From the NCBI GenBank assembly GCA_902629075.1, contig CACOPK010000002.1:1-64000 (forward strand): a stretch of DNA of 64,000 nucleotides, written 5' to 3'. Source of the DNA: an uncultured Pelagibacteraceae bacterium (GTDB lineage: Bacteria > Pseudomonadota > Alphaproteobacteria > Pelagibacterales > Pelagibacteraceae). Below the pieces are notes generated by a model. The model ran no database searches and was not told where the DNA came from. It saw only the letters and a list, made by a program, of their open reading frames with translations. How positions within the stretch are numbered: the first letter of the stretch is position 1; each line of letters begins with the position of its first letter. Both the position numbers and the translations under genes were made by a program. Positions 1-8,072 of the stretch are shown in pieces.

Positions 1-27
1 GATACAACATCATGGAAATATAAATGA
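1..27 (+). CDS. cysS: C-terminal end of probable cysteinyl-tRNA synthetase (partial)
   Basis: Only the last eight codons are inside the window. Frame 1 reads DTTSWKYK followed by TGA at 25-27. This resembles the D-x-T-x-W-basic tail with which CysS proteins usually end. The stop overlaps the ATG of the next gene (ATGA), so the two are probably co-transcribed and translationally coupled. The identity rests on eight residues and on the known tendency of cysS to precede cimA, so it is tentative. Confidence 0.45.
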   Translation, partial: DTTSWKYK

Positions 28-1625
28 GTAAAGAAAAAATATACATTTTTGATACTACTTTAAGAGACGGTGCACAAACACAAGGTGTAGATTTCTCAAT
101 AGATGACAAACTTAAAATTGCTAGTTGTCTAGATATTTTAGGAGTCGATTATATCGAAGGAGGATGGCCAGGAGCTAATCCAACTGACACAGAATTTTTT
201 CAAAAAATAAAAAAACTTAAAAACTCTACTCTGACAGCTTTTGGAATGACAAAAAAAGCTGGAAGAAGTGCTGAAAATGACCCTGGCCTTTCTGCATTAT
301 TAAATACAAATTCTCCTGCAATATGTTTAGTGGGTAAATCTTGGGATTTTCATGTAGATGTAGCGCTAGGTATTTCTAAAGAAGAAAACTTAGAAAATAT
401 CTCTGAAAGTGCTAAACATTTTATTCGTCAAAAAAAAGAATTCATATTTGATGCTGAACATTTTTTTGATGGATATAAAAGTAATAAAGATTATGCGCTC
501 TCTTGTATTAAAGCAGCTTATGAAAATGGAGCCAGATGGGTTGTCCTCTGTGATACAAATGGAGGCACTATGCCTAATGAAGTATTTGATATAGTTTCTG
601 AAGTAACAAAAGTTATTCCTGGAAATAATTTAGGAATTCATGCTCATAATGATACTGAAAATGCTGTATCAAATTCACTTTCAGCGATTCTTGCAGGAGC
701 AAGGCAAATTCAAGGAACTATTAATGGATTAGGAGAAAGATGTGGAAATGCTAATTTAATGTCAATTATTCCAAGTTTACATTTAAAAAAAGTTTTTAAA
801 GAAAAATTTGTGACTAATATTAAAGAGGAAAATATAAAGAATCTTACACAATGCTCAAGATTATTAGATGAAATATTAAATAGAAAACCAAACCAACATC
901 TTCCTTATGTTGGTGCTTCAGCATTTTCTCATAAAGGAGGACTGCATGTATCTGCAGTTCAAAAAGATCCAAAAACTTACGAACATATCCAGCCAGAATT
1001 GGTAGGCAACTCAAGAAATATTGTCGTTTCTGATCAGTCAGGGAAATCTAATATAATCTCTAGATTAAATTCTATTGGAATAGATTTTCAAGAAAATGAT
1101 CCTAGGATTAAAAAATTATTAGACGAAGTGAAAGGTAGAGAATTTATTGGATATAGTTATGATGGAGCTGACGCATCATTTGAATTATTGGCCAGAAGAA
1201 TTATTGGAACAATACCAAGATACATTTCAATTAATGACTACGAAGTTACAGTAAAAAAAGTATCTAAAGATGAGATAGTATCATTTGCTAAAGCAAAATT
1301 AGTTGTCGATAATAATTCAATTTTATGTGAGGGCGAGGGCAATGGACCAGTTCACGCATTAGATAATGCAATTAGAAATAATATAGATAAGTTAGCTAAA
1401 TATTCTGAATATTTAAAGGATTTAAAACTTGTTGATTATAAAGTAAGAATTCTTAATACAGGCACTGAAGCTACGACAAGAGTATCTATTGAGAGCACGG
1501 ACTCAAAAGGAAAAAATTGGTTTACAATAGGAGTTTCTCCTAACATTATCGATGCATCATTTAAAGCTTTAGTAGATAGTTTAGATTACAAATTATTTAA
1601 AGATAATGCTCCTGCCAGCACGTAA
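24..1625 (+). CDS. cimA: (R)-citramalate synthase
   Basis: Condenses acetyl-CoA with pyruvate to citramalate, the entry to the threonine-independent isoleucine route. The N-terminal HMGL-like TIM barrel shows FDTTLRDG (residues 9-16), the metal-binding HAHND (206-210) and NGLGERCGNANL (234-245). Residues from about 390 to 533 form the LeuA-type dimer/allosteric domain where isoleucine feedback is expected. At 533 residues it fits the long CimA/AksA-like group rather than homocitrate synthase, and the barrel sequence EGGWPGANP is typical of CimA rather than LeuA. Its ATG overlaps the preceding stop by ATGA, and its stop overlaps the next ATG (TAATG). A plain 2-isopropylmalate synthase is the less likely alternative. 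Confidence 0.9.
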   Translation: MSKEKIYIFDTTLRDGAQTQGVDFSIDDKLKIASCLDILGVDYIEGGWPGANPTDTEFFQKIKKLKNSTLTAFGMTKKAGRSAENDPGLSALLNTNSPAICLVGKSWDFHVDVALGISKEENLENISESAKHFIRQKKEFIFDAEHFFDGYKSNKDYALSCIKAAYENGARWVVLCDTNGGTMPNEVFDIVSEVTKVIPGNNLGIHAHNDTENAVSNSLSAILAGARQIQGTINGLGERCGNANLMSIIPSLHLKKVFKEKFVTNIKEENIKNLTQCSRLLDEILNRKPNQHLPYVGASAFSHKGGLHVSAVQKDPKTYEHIQPELVGNSRNIVVSDQSGKSNIISRLNSIGIDFQENDPRIKKLLDEVKGREFIGYSYDGADASFELLARRIIGTIPRYISINDYEVTVKKVSKDEIVSFAKAKLVVDNNSILCEGEGNGPVHALDNAIRNNIDKLAKYSEYLKDLKLVDYKVRILNTGTEATTRVSIESTDSKGKNWFTIGVSPNIIDASFKALVDSLDYKLFKDNAPAST

Positions 1626-2344
1626 TGAATTATAACAATATTTCATTTATTTTACATAAACCTCAATTATCTGAAAATATTGGAGCATGTGCGAGGGCTA
1701 TCAAAAATTTCAGTTTTAATAAACTATTATTAATCAATCCAAAACCAGCTTTTCCAAATGATAAAATAATAGCAACTTCAGTAGGTGCTAGAGATATAGT
1801 TAAAAAAGCAAAAGTTTTTAATAATTTAGAAGATGCTTTAAGCAAAATTGATATTTTGATTGCTACATCTGCACGTTTTAGAAATAAAAATATTAAACAT
1901 ATCACTCTATCTGATATTAAAAAAATTGATTTCTCAAAAAAAATTGGATTTCTATTTGGGTCTGAGGCTTCGGGCTTATCTAATAATGAAGTAAGTTATG
2001 CAGATTATACTTTACAGATACCTAGTAATGAAAATTTTAGATCACTGAATATATCGCACAGTCTAATAATTATCGCTCAAATAGTAAATGGACTAATATC
2101 AATTGACAAAAAAAAATTTGAAATGTCAAAAAAGATAAAAAATGCATCTAAAAAAGATATAAACGATATGCTATCTCTATGTATTAAAAATCTAGAGGAT
2201 AGACATTTTTTTCATCCACAGGAAAAGAAACCTATTATGTTGGAAAATCTAAGAAGTATATTTTTTAAACTAAACCTTTCTCAAAAAGAAACTCGCATAT
2301 TATCGAGTGTATTTGCGGGTTTAACTAAAAAAAAGGTCGATTGA
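1625..2344 (+). CDS. trmJ: TrmJ-like tRNA/rRNA 2'-O-methyltransferase (SPOUT family)
   Basis: A SpoU/TrmH-family knotted methyltransferase using SAM. The N-terminus (LHKPQLSENIGACARAI, about 11-27) is motif 1. GSEASGLSNNEV (about 112-123) is motif 2 and PSNENFRSLNISHS (about 136-149) is motif 3, which builds the SAM-binding knot. The roughly 80-residue helical C-terminal extension is as in TrmJ, which modifies position 32 of tRNAs. At 239 residues the length fits. It is coupled to cimA by a one-base stop/start overlap. The rpsD promoter lies over its stop codon. Substrate specificity cannot be read from sequence, so the symbol is a best guess. Confidence 0.78.
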   Translation: MNYNNISFILHKPQLSENIGACARAIKNFSFNKLLLINPKPAFPNDKIIATSVGARDIVKKAKVFNNLEDALSKIDILIATSARFRNKNIKHITLSDIKKIDFSKKIGFLFGSEASGLSNNEVSYADYTLQIPSNENFRSLNISHSLIIIAQIVNGLISIDKKKFEMSKKIKNASKKDINDMLSLCIKNLEDRHFFHPQEKKPIMLENLRSIFFKLNLSQKETRILSSVFAGLTKKKVD

Positions 2345-2368
2345 CAAAACTAATCATCTGCTTATAAA
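2341..2368 (+). promoter_or_regulatory. sigma70-type promoter of rpsD
   Basis: TTGACA (2341-2346), 16 bp, then TATAAA (2363-2368). The -35 box overlaps the trmJ stop codon (2342-2344). A start site about 7 nt after the -10 box would fall near 2375, leaving only about 6 nt before the rpsD ATG at 2381. There is no Shine-Dalgarno sequence. The bases after the -10 box are CCCC, a GC-rich discriminator of the kind found at growth-rate/ppGpp-controlled promoters; that control is inferred. Confidence 0.7.
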
Positions 2369-2380
2369 CCCCAATATTCA

Positions 2381-2998
2381 ATGACAAAAAGATTAAAATC
2401 TAAACACAAAATAGATAGAAGATTAAGAGTTAACTTATGGGGAAGGCCAAAAAGTCCATTTAACTCTAGATCATATCCACCAGGACAACATGGTCAATCC
2501 AAATCTTCTAAACCTTCAGATTTTGGTGTTCAATTAATGGCTAAACAAAAGTTAAAATCATATTATGGAAATATGAATGAAAGGCAATTTAGAAATTTGT
2601 ATAAAAAAGCCATTATGTCAAAAGGTAACACGGCTGAAAATTTGATTGGACTTTTAGAGAGAAGGTTAGATGCAGTCGTTTATAGATCAAAATTTGCCAA
2701 TACAATTTTTTCCTCAAGACAGCTTATTAACCATGGACACGTTAAAGTTAATGGAAAAAAAGTAAATATATCTAGCTATCAAGTTAAAGAAGAAGATACT
2801 ATTGAGATAAGAGATAAGTCAAAACAATTAGCTATTGTTGATGTTGCGATGGCAAGTAAAGAGAGAGAAACTCCCGAATATATTCAAGTAGATGAAAAAA
2901 ATAAGAAAGTTAAGTTTGTTAGAGTGCCAAAATTTGAAGAAGTTCCTTATCCTGTTGTTATGGAACCTAACTTAGTTGTTGAATATTATTCTAGATAA
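2381..2998 (+). CDS. rpsD: 30S ribosomal protein S4
   Basis: Primary 16S rRNA-binding protein that nucleates assembly of the 30S body. The N-terminal S4 region begins with the usual KHKIDRRL-type segment. The S4 RNA-binding fold covers about 91-150, including [15 protein letters not shown] and the [11 protein letters not shown] turn. The length of 205 residues is normal. Here S4 is not in the alpha operon beside rpsK/rpoA but alone with its own promoter, as in many alphaproteobacteria. No Shine-Dalgarno is present before the ATG and the predicted leader is extremely short. Confidence 0.97.
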   Translation: MTKRLKSKHKIDRRLRVNLWGRPKSPFNSRSYPPGQHGQSKSSKPSDFGVQLMAKQKLKSYYGNMNERQFRNLYKKAIMSKGNTAENLIGLLERRLDAVVYRSKFANTIFSSRQLINHGHVKVNGKKVNISSYQVKEEDTIEIRDKSKQLAIVDVAMASKERETPEYIQVDEKNKKVKFVRVPKFEEVPYPVVMEPNLVVEYYSR

Positions 2999-3001
2999 AA
3001 A

Positions 3002-3610
3002 TTGATTAAGAGATCTTCAAAAAATAAAGTAGAGAAAATTCTCGAAAAAAATAACTGGTTAGTTTTAGATATTGGGTGTGGTTATACAGCTAATAAATAT
3101 GCAAACGTAATTTGTGATACACAAGACTTAAAAAGTTTTTATAAAGATAAAAATTTTGTACAATTAAATGATAAAAAACTTCCATTTAAAGATAATGAAT
3201 TTGATTTTATCATAGCAAGCCATGTTCTTGAACATGTTGAAGACCCTATATTTTTTTTAAATGAAATTCAGAGAGTTTCCTCAAAAGGTGGATATATAGA
3301 AGTGCCCACAAAACTCGAGGATAACTTAGTTTTTGAAAATAAAAAAGATCATCTTTGGCATTTAGACTTTGACGATGATGAAAATAAATTATTAATTTCA
3401 AAAAAAGAAAATTATATTGAACCAATTCTAACAGTATCAACTATTAAAAAATTTCAAAAATATTTTAGAAAAAGTCTTGTAATTGAACTTTATTGGGAGG
3501 GAGAAATTAATTATTCTTTAAGCAAAGATAGTGCTAATAATTTAGAAAAAATCTCTAGACTTTCGCTACTAAGGAAATATATTTCAAAAAAAATTAGAAG
3601 TATTTTCTAG
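3002..3610 (+). CDS. class I SAM-dependent methyltransferase, unknown substrate
   Basis: A Methyltransf_11-like Rossmann protein of 202 residues. VLDIGCGYT (about 21-29) is the SAM-binding motif I, and DFIIASHVLEHVEDP (about 67-81) is the post-I/motif II region ending in the EHVEDP signature. The C-terminus is basic and amphipathic with no membrane segment. The likely start is TTG at 3002, three bases after the rpsD stop; no ATG lies upstream in frame and starting later would remove motif I. It reads on from rpsD and its TAG stop abuts the grxD stop on the other strand with no spacer. The substrate is unknown. Confidence 0.75.
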   Translation: MIKRSSKNKVEKILEKNNWLVLDIGCGYTANKYANVICDTQDLKSFYKDKNFVQLNDKKLPFKDNEFDFIIASHVLEHVEDPIFFLNEIQRVSSKGGYIEVPTKLEDNLVFENKKDHLWHLDFDDDENKLLISKKENYIEPILTVSTIKKFQKYFRKSLVIELYWEGEINYSLSKDSANNLEKISRLSLLRKYISKKIRSIF

Positions 3611-3943
3611 TTATTTTTTATAATTTATTGAATGTTTATCCAGTAACTGTTTTAATTCTCCGTTCTCATACATTTCTTTAACAATATCACATCCACCAAT
3701 AAATTCTTTTTTTATATAAAGCTGAGGTATTGTAGGCCAATCGCTATATTCTTTGATTCCTTGTCTCAAATTTTCATTTTCTAAAACATTTATTCCTTTA
3801 AAGTTCACTTCTAAAATTTTTAACATATTAGATACAGCCATTGAAAAACCGCATTGAGGTGCATCTGGAGTCCCTTTCATAAACAGGCATATTTCATTGC
3901 CGTCAATCTCATTTTTAATCATTTCATTTATTCGTTGGTCCAT
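3611..3943 (-). CDS. grxD: monothiol CGFS glutaredoxin (Grx4/GrxD)
   Basis: Binds and transfers [2Fe-2S] clusters using one active-site thiol and glutathione. The CGFS motif is at residues 31-34, with the preceding KGTPDAPQ (23-30) that distinguishes monothiol Grx, and the WPTIPQLY and GGCDI glutathione-binding segments further on. The length of 110 residues is typical. The gene follows bolA by one base on the minus strand. Grx4 and BolA proteins form a cluster-bridged heterodimer, so adjacency supports a joint role in Fe-S handling or iron sensing. A good Shine-Dalgarno (AAAGGAG) precedes its ATG. It is the last gene of the long sfsA-pur block. Confidence 0.95.
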   Translation of the reverse strand: MDQRINEMIKNEIDGNEICLFMKGTPDAPQCGFSMAVSNMLKILEVNFKGINVLENENLRQGIKEYSDWPTIPQLYIKKEFIGGCDIVKEMYENGELKQLLDKHSINYKK

Positions 3944-3944
3944 T

Positions 3945-4175
3945 TTAATTCTCCTTTGTTTTAATTGCTAATGCATGAAGTTCATTTCCCATTTTACCTT
4001 TTAATGAATTATAAACCATTTTGTGTTGTTCAATTTTTGTCTTACCAGAAAACTTTGACGATGTTATAGTTGCTGAATAATGATTTCCATCACCTGCTAA
4101 ATCTTGAATTTCAATAACGGCATCTGGCATAGCCTCCTTTATCAAAGTCTCAATTTCTTTTAAATTCATTGCCAT
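3945..4175 (-). CDS. bolA: BolA family protein
   Basis: Small BolA-fold protein of 76 residues, partner of CGFS glutaredoxins. DGNHYSATI (29-37) carries a conserved His at 32, and the C-terminal ELHALAIKT (65-73) carries the invariant His at 67 that can ligate a shared [2Fe-2S] cluster. The helix-turn segment FSGKTKIEQHKMVY (42-55) is standard. The start codon overlaps the purL stop by one base, and grxD follows after one base. Its short length and lack of an extended N-terminus place it with the YrbA/IbaG-like or BolA2-like group; which one cannot be decided here. Confidence 0.92.
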   Translation of the reverse strand: MAMNLKEIETLIKEAMPDAVIEIQDLAGDGNHYSATITSSKFSGKTKIEQHKMVYNSLKGKMGNELHALAIKTKEN

Positions 4176-6367
4176 TAATTATCCATATATTCTTTTAGCC
4201 AATATTTATGCGCATCTGCTAATTCTTCAATAGGTAAATTTATATCACCATTAAAAGTCAAGTTTTTATCCTGAATAACACCAAAATCATCAAAGTGTAT
4301 TGAGTTCTTGTTTAATATTTCAACTACCTTTTGAATATTATCTTTTGATATTTCAACTATATAACGTGCCTGATCTTCTCCAAAAAAATATTCATATTTA
4401 TTAGTTAATCCCTTAATAGAATTAATTTTTAAACCCTTCTTACCCTTTATACACATTTTTGAAACAGCAGTTAATATTCCCCCTTTTGATATATCATGGC
4501 AACTTATCAAAAGTTTTTTTACAATTAAATCTAAGATTGTTTCACCAATATTTTTTTCATTAAATAAATTAATGCTTGGCGGAGGCCCTTTTTTTTCGTT
4601 AAGTATATCTTTTGCAAATATACTTTGATCTAAATGACCTTCAGTTTTTCCAATTACATAAACAATATTGCCACTATTTTTAAAATCCATAGTTATCATA
4701 TTTTCATAGTTTTTTATTAATCCGACACCTCCAATTGTAGGAGTAGGTTTAATACCTTTGTCTTTTGTTTCATTATAAAAAGATACATTTCCTGAAACTG
4801 CGGGAAACTCTAAAAATTTACATGCTTCTGCTATACCCTCTACACACTCTACAAATTCACCCATATTTTTTTCTTTTTCTGGATTACCAAAATTCAAACA
4901 ATTTGTAATAGCTATTGGTTTTGCTCCAACAGAAATTAAATTTCTCCAACTTTCACAGACAACTTGCTTTCCACCTGTAAGAGGATGAGAGAAGCAATAA
5001 GATGCAGAGGAGTCTACCGTTGCGGCAATAGCTTTTTTTGTACCATGAACTCTAACGACACCAGCATCGCCACCAGGTTTTTGAACTGTATTACCCATAA
5101 CTGTATGATCATATTGATCCCATATCCATTTTTTTTCAGAAATATTTGGATTACTTAAAATTTTTTTTAAACAATCAGATAAACTTAATGATTTAAAATT
5201 ATCTTTATTAAATTTAATTTTCTGTGGAAGTTTTGTTTTTTTCCATTTTCTATCATAAACCGGTGCATTTTCTGCAAGTAGATTTATAGGAATTTCTGCT
5301 ACTTTTATATCGTCAAAAATCAATTCAATATTTTTTGAATTAGTTGTTTTACCAATCACTGCAAAATCTAAATTCCATTTATCAAAAATTTTTTTTGCAT
5401 GATCTTCTTTCCCATTTTCTAAAACTATCAACATTCTTTCTTGACTTTCTGAAAGCATGATTTCATAGGGTGACATCTTTTCCTCTCTACATGGCACTTT
5501 GCTCAAATTTAACTCAATACCCAAGTTACCTTTGGAGGCCATTTCAACGCTTGATGAAGTAAGTCCGGCCGCACCCATATCTTGTATTGCAATAATTGAA
5601 TTATCAGCCATCAATTCCAAACAAGCTTCTAATAATAGTTTTTCTGTAAATGGATCTCCTACTTGAACTGTTGGTTTTTTTTCTTCAATCTTATCATCAA
5701 AAGTAGCAGACGCCATACTTGCACCATGTATACCATCTCTTCCAGTTTTTGATCCAACGTATATAACAGGTTTATTTAATCCAGTTGCTTTTGAGTAAAA
5801 TATTTTATTTTTATTGACCAGACCTAATGTCATTGCATTAACTAAAATATTACCATTGTATGACTCATCAAACGAAGTTTGTCCTCCAATGGTGGGAACC
5901 CCAATGCAATTCCCATATCCACCAATTCCTTTCACAACTCCCCTTAATAAATTTTTAGTTTTTTTATGTTGAGGGGAACCAAAATGAATAGAATTCAAAT
6001 TTGCTATTGGTCTAGCCCCCATCGTAAAAACATCTCTCATAATACCCCCAACACCAGTAGCAGCACCTTGGTAAGGTTCTATAAATGATGGATGATTATG
6101 ACTTTCTATTTTAAAAACAATTGCATCATCATCTTCAATATCAACAACGCCTGCATTTTCTCCCGGACCTTGGATTACTTGAATACCTTTAGTGTGATGT
6201 TTTTTAAGATGTTTTCTTGATGATTTATATGAACAATGTTCGTTCCACATAGCAGAGAATATTGCAATTTCTGTAATATTTGGTGTTCTTTTTAATAAAT
6301 TACAAATTTTTGAAAATTCTTCTTTTTTTAATCCATGTTCAATTGCTACAGTTTCATTAACTTCCAT
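4175..6367 (-). CDS. purL: phosphoribosylformylglycinamidine synthase, PurL subunit
   Basis: ATP-dependent amidation of FGAR to FGAM in purine synthesis. At 730 residues it is the small PurL type, which needs PurQ for glutamine hydrolysis and PurS as bridge; both genes lie just upstream. WNEHCSYKSS (41-50) contains the catalytic His44. GPGENAGVVD (67-76) and ESHNHPSFIEP (88-98) are nucleotide/metal-binding segments. PGGDAGVVRVHG near 440 marks the second AIRS-like half. The stop of purQ and start of purL overlap by one base, as do purL and bolA. No sign of damage. Confidence 0.97.
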   Translation of the reverse strand: MEVNETVAIEHGLKKEEFSKICNLLKRTPNITEIAIFSAMWNEHCSYKSSRKHLKKHHTKGIQVIQGPGENAGVVDIEDDDAIVFKIESHNHPSFIEPYQGAATGVGGIMRDVFTMGARPIANLNSIHFGSPQHKKTKNLLRGVVKGIGGYGNCIGVPTIGGQTSFDESYNGNILVNAMTLGLVNKNKIFYSKATGLNKPVIYVGSKTGRDGIHGASMASATFDDKIEEKKPTVQVGDPFTEKLLLEACLELMADNSIIAIQDMGAAGLTSSSVEMASKGNLGIELNLSKVPCREEKMSPYEIMLSESQERMLIVLENGKEDHAKKIFDKWNLDFAVIGKTTNSKNIELIFDDIKVAEIPINLLAENAPVYDRKWKKTKLPQKIKFNKDNFKSLSLSDCLKKILSNPNISEKKWIWDQYDHTVMGNTVQKPGGDAGVVRVHGTKKAIAATVDSSASYCFSHPLTGGKQVVCESWRNLISVGAKPIAITNCLNFGNPEKEKNMGEFVECVEGIAEACKFLEFPAVSGNVSFYNETKDKGIKPTPTIGGVGLIKNYENMITMDFKNSGNIVYVIGKTEGHLDQSIFAKDILNEKKGPPPSINLFNEKNIGETILDLIVKKLLISCHDISKGGILTAVSKMCIKGKKGLKINSIKGLTNKYEYFFGEDQARYIVEISKDNIQKVVEILNKNSIHFDDFGVIQDKNLTFNGDINLPIEELADAHKYWLKEYMDN

Positions 6368-7053
6368 TATCTTAGATTTCCTAAAAGGTTTTCAAAGAAT
6401 AAAGATCCGTCTTCACCAGAAAGGTAATTATCAATCATTCGTTCTGGATGAGGCATCATTCCCAATACATTTTTATTTTTATTAAAAATTCCAGCTATAT
6501 TTTTTATAGCTCCATTAGGGTTATTTTCATTATTTTCTAAACCGTCTGAATCACAATAGGTTATTGCTATTTGGTTATTATCTTCTAAAGCTTTTAGTTC
6601 TTGTTGTGTACAAAAAAAATTTCCCTCATTATGAGCGATATGTAATTCTAAAATATCTTTCTTTAAATTTTTAAAATATTTATTTTTTTTATCTTTAACT
6701 TTTACAAAAACATTTTTGCAAATAAAATTAAGATACTTATTTTGCAAAAGTATTCCAGGCAGTAAGCCTGTTTCAGTTAATATCTGAAACCCATTACATA
6801 TTCCAAGAACTAATCCACCTGAATTTGCAAAATCAACTACAGATTTAATTATTTTTGATTTTGATGCAATACTTCCACATCTTAAATAATCTCCATAAGA
6901 AAAACCACCGGGCAAAACTATTAAATCACTTTTAGGTATAAACTGGTCGTTATGCCAAACCATTTGATTTTTAAAACCATATTTATTTAAAGCAACATCC
7001 ATATCTCTATCACAATTTGATCCAGGAAAAATAATTACTGAAGATTTCATCAA
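6367..7053 (-). CDS. purQ: FGAM synthase glutaminase subunit PurQ
   Basis: Class I glutamine amidotransferase that supplies ammonia to PurL. The nucleophile Cys86 sits in LGICNGFQIL (83-92), and the His/Glu of the catalytic triad are H202 and E204 in MMPHPERM. PGGFSYGDYLRCG (48-60) is the PurQ-specific oxyanion region. The length of 228 residues is normal. Three bases separate it from purS, and it overlaps purL by one base, giving the usual purS-purQ-purL order. Two adjacent Met codons begin the frame; the second is an equally good start. Confidence 0.96.
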   Translation of the reverse strand: MMKSSVIIFPGSNCDRDMDVALNKYGFKNQMVWHNDQFIPKSDLIVLPGGFSYGDYLRCGSIASKSKIIKSVVDFANSGGLVLGICNGFQILTETGLLPGILLQNKYLNFICKNVFVKVKDKKNKYFKNLKKDILELHIAHNEGNFFCTQQELKALEDNNQIAITYCDSDGLENNENNPNGAIKNIAGIFNKNKNVLGMMPHPERMIDNYLSGEDGSLFFENLLGNLR

Positions 7054-7056
7054 TAA

Positions 7057-7290
7057 TTAAATAATTTTATAATCCTCTATCACAAGATTGGCTAATAATT
7101 TTTTACACATTTCTTCAACATTCAACTTTGCTTTAGTTTCATTATCTTCATTTACATTTATTTCAAAGAATTTTCCTTGCCTGACTTCAGTTACACTATT
7201 AAAGTTCATCCCATTTAAAGTTTGTTGAATTGCTTTGCCCTGAGGATCTAAGACACCATTTTTTAGAGTGACTATTACTTTAATTTTCAT
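7057..7290 (-). CDS. purS: FGAM synthase bridging subunit PurS
   Basis: A 77-residue protein that dimerises and brings PurQ and PurL together. KIKVIVTLKNGVLDPQGKAI (2-21) is the typical PurS start and VRQGKFFEI (37-45) is the conserved strand. It overlaps purC by one base and precedes purQ by three. Its presence agrees with the short PurL, since the large enterobacterial PurL has all functions fused. Confidence 0.95.
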   Translation of the reverse strand: MKIKVIVTLKNGVLDPQGKAIQQTLNGMNFNSVTEVRQGKFFEINVNEDNETKAKLNVEEMCKKLLANLVIEDYKII

Positions 7291-8072
7291 TATTTTTTCT
7301 TAATTTTTACTTCTATGGGTTTTGGGAATTTTATTGGCCTGATATTGTTAGTTTGCTCATGTAAGATTCCTAGTCTTCTTGCAACTTCTTGATATCCCTC
7401 AATAATTTCACCCAAATCTTTTCTAAATCTATCTTTATCTAATTTTTTATCAGTTTCAGCATCCCATAATCTGCATGTATCAGGACTAATTTCATCAGCT
7501 AAAATAATTTTGCCATCAGATTTTCTTTTTCCAAATTCAATTTTGAAATCAACTAATTTAATCCCTATTCCTTTAAACATGCCTAATAAAAAATCATTAA
7601 TACGCATACATTGTTCTGTTATATAATCTATTTCTTTTTCGGATGCCCATTCAAAAGCATAAATATGTTCTTTAGCAACTAATGGATCGCCAAGTCCATC
7701 ATTCTTGTAGCAAAATTCTATTAATGGTCGGTTTAGCTTAGTACCGTCTTCTATGTTTAGTCTTTTAGTTAAGGAGCCTGTAACAATATTTCTTACGATA
7801 AATTCAATTGGTATAATTTCAACCAAATCGATTAATTGTTCTCTCATATTAAGTCTTTTTATTAGATGATTTTCTATATTTGCATCTTTTAATGCAGATA
7901 AAATATGTTCTGAAATTCTATTATTTAATATTCCCTTACCTTCTATATTAGCTTTTTTTTGATTATTAAATGCCGTTGCATCATCTTTAAAATGTTGAAT
8001 TACTAAGTTCTTATCAGTAGAAGCAAAAATGATTTTTGCTTTACCCTCATAAAGTTTTTTACCTTTTTTCAT
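7290..8072 (-). CDS. purC: SAICAR synthase
   Basis: Joins aspartate to CAIR using ATP. KLYEGKAKIIF (6-16) forms the ATP-binding N-terminal strand pair, and ADEISPDTCRLWD (about 191-203) is the SAICAR synthase signature. The central FIVRNIVTGSL segment (about 91-101) is also conserved. At 260 residues it is slightly longer than the bacterial minimum because of a basic C-terminal tail. It overlaps purB and purS by one base each, so the pur genes are translationally chained. Confidence 0.96.
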   Translation of the reverse strand: MKKGKKLYEGKAKIIFASTDKNLVIQHFKDDATAFNNQKKANIEGKGILNNRISEHILSALKDANIENHLIKRLNMREQLIDLVEIIPIEFIVRNIVTGSLTKRLNIEDGTKLNRPLIEFCYKNDGLGDPLVAKEHIYAFEWASEKEIDYITEQCMRINDFLLGMFKGIGIKLVDFKIEFGKRKSDGKIILADEISPDTCRLWDAETDKKLDKDRFRKDLGEIIEGYQEVARRLGILHEQTNNIRPIKFPKPIEVKIKKK

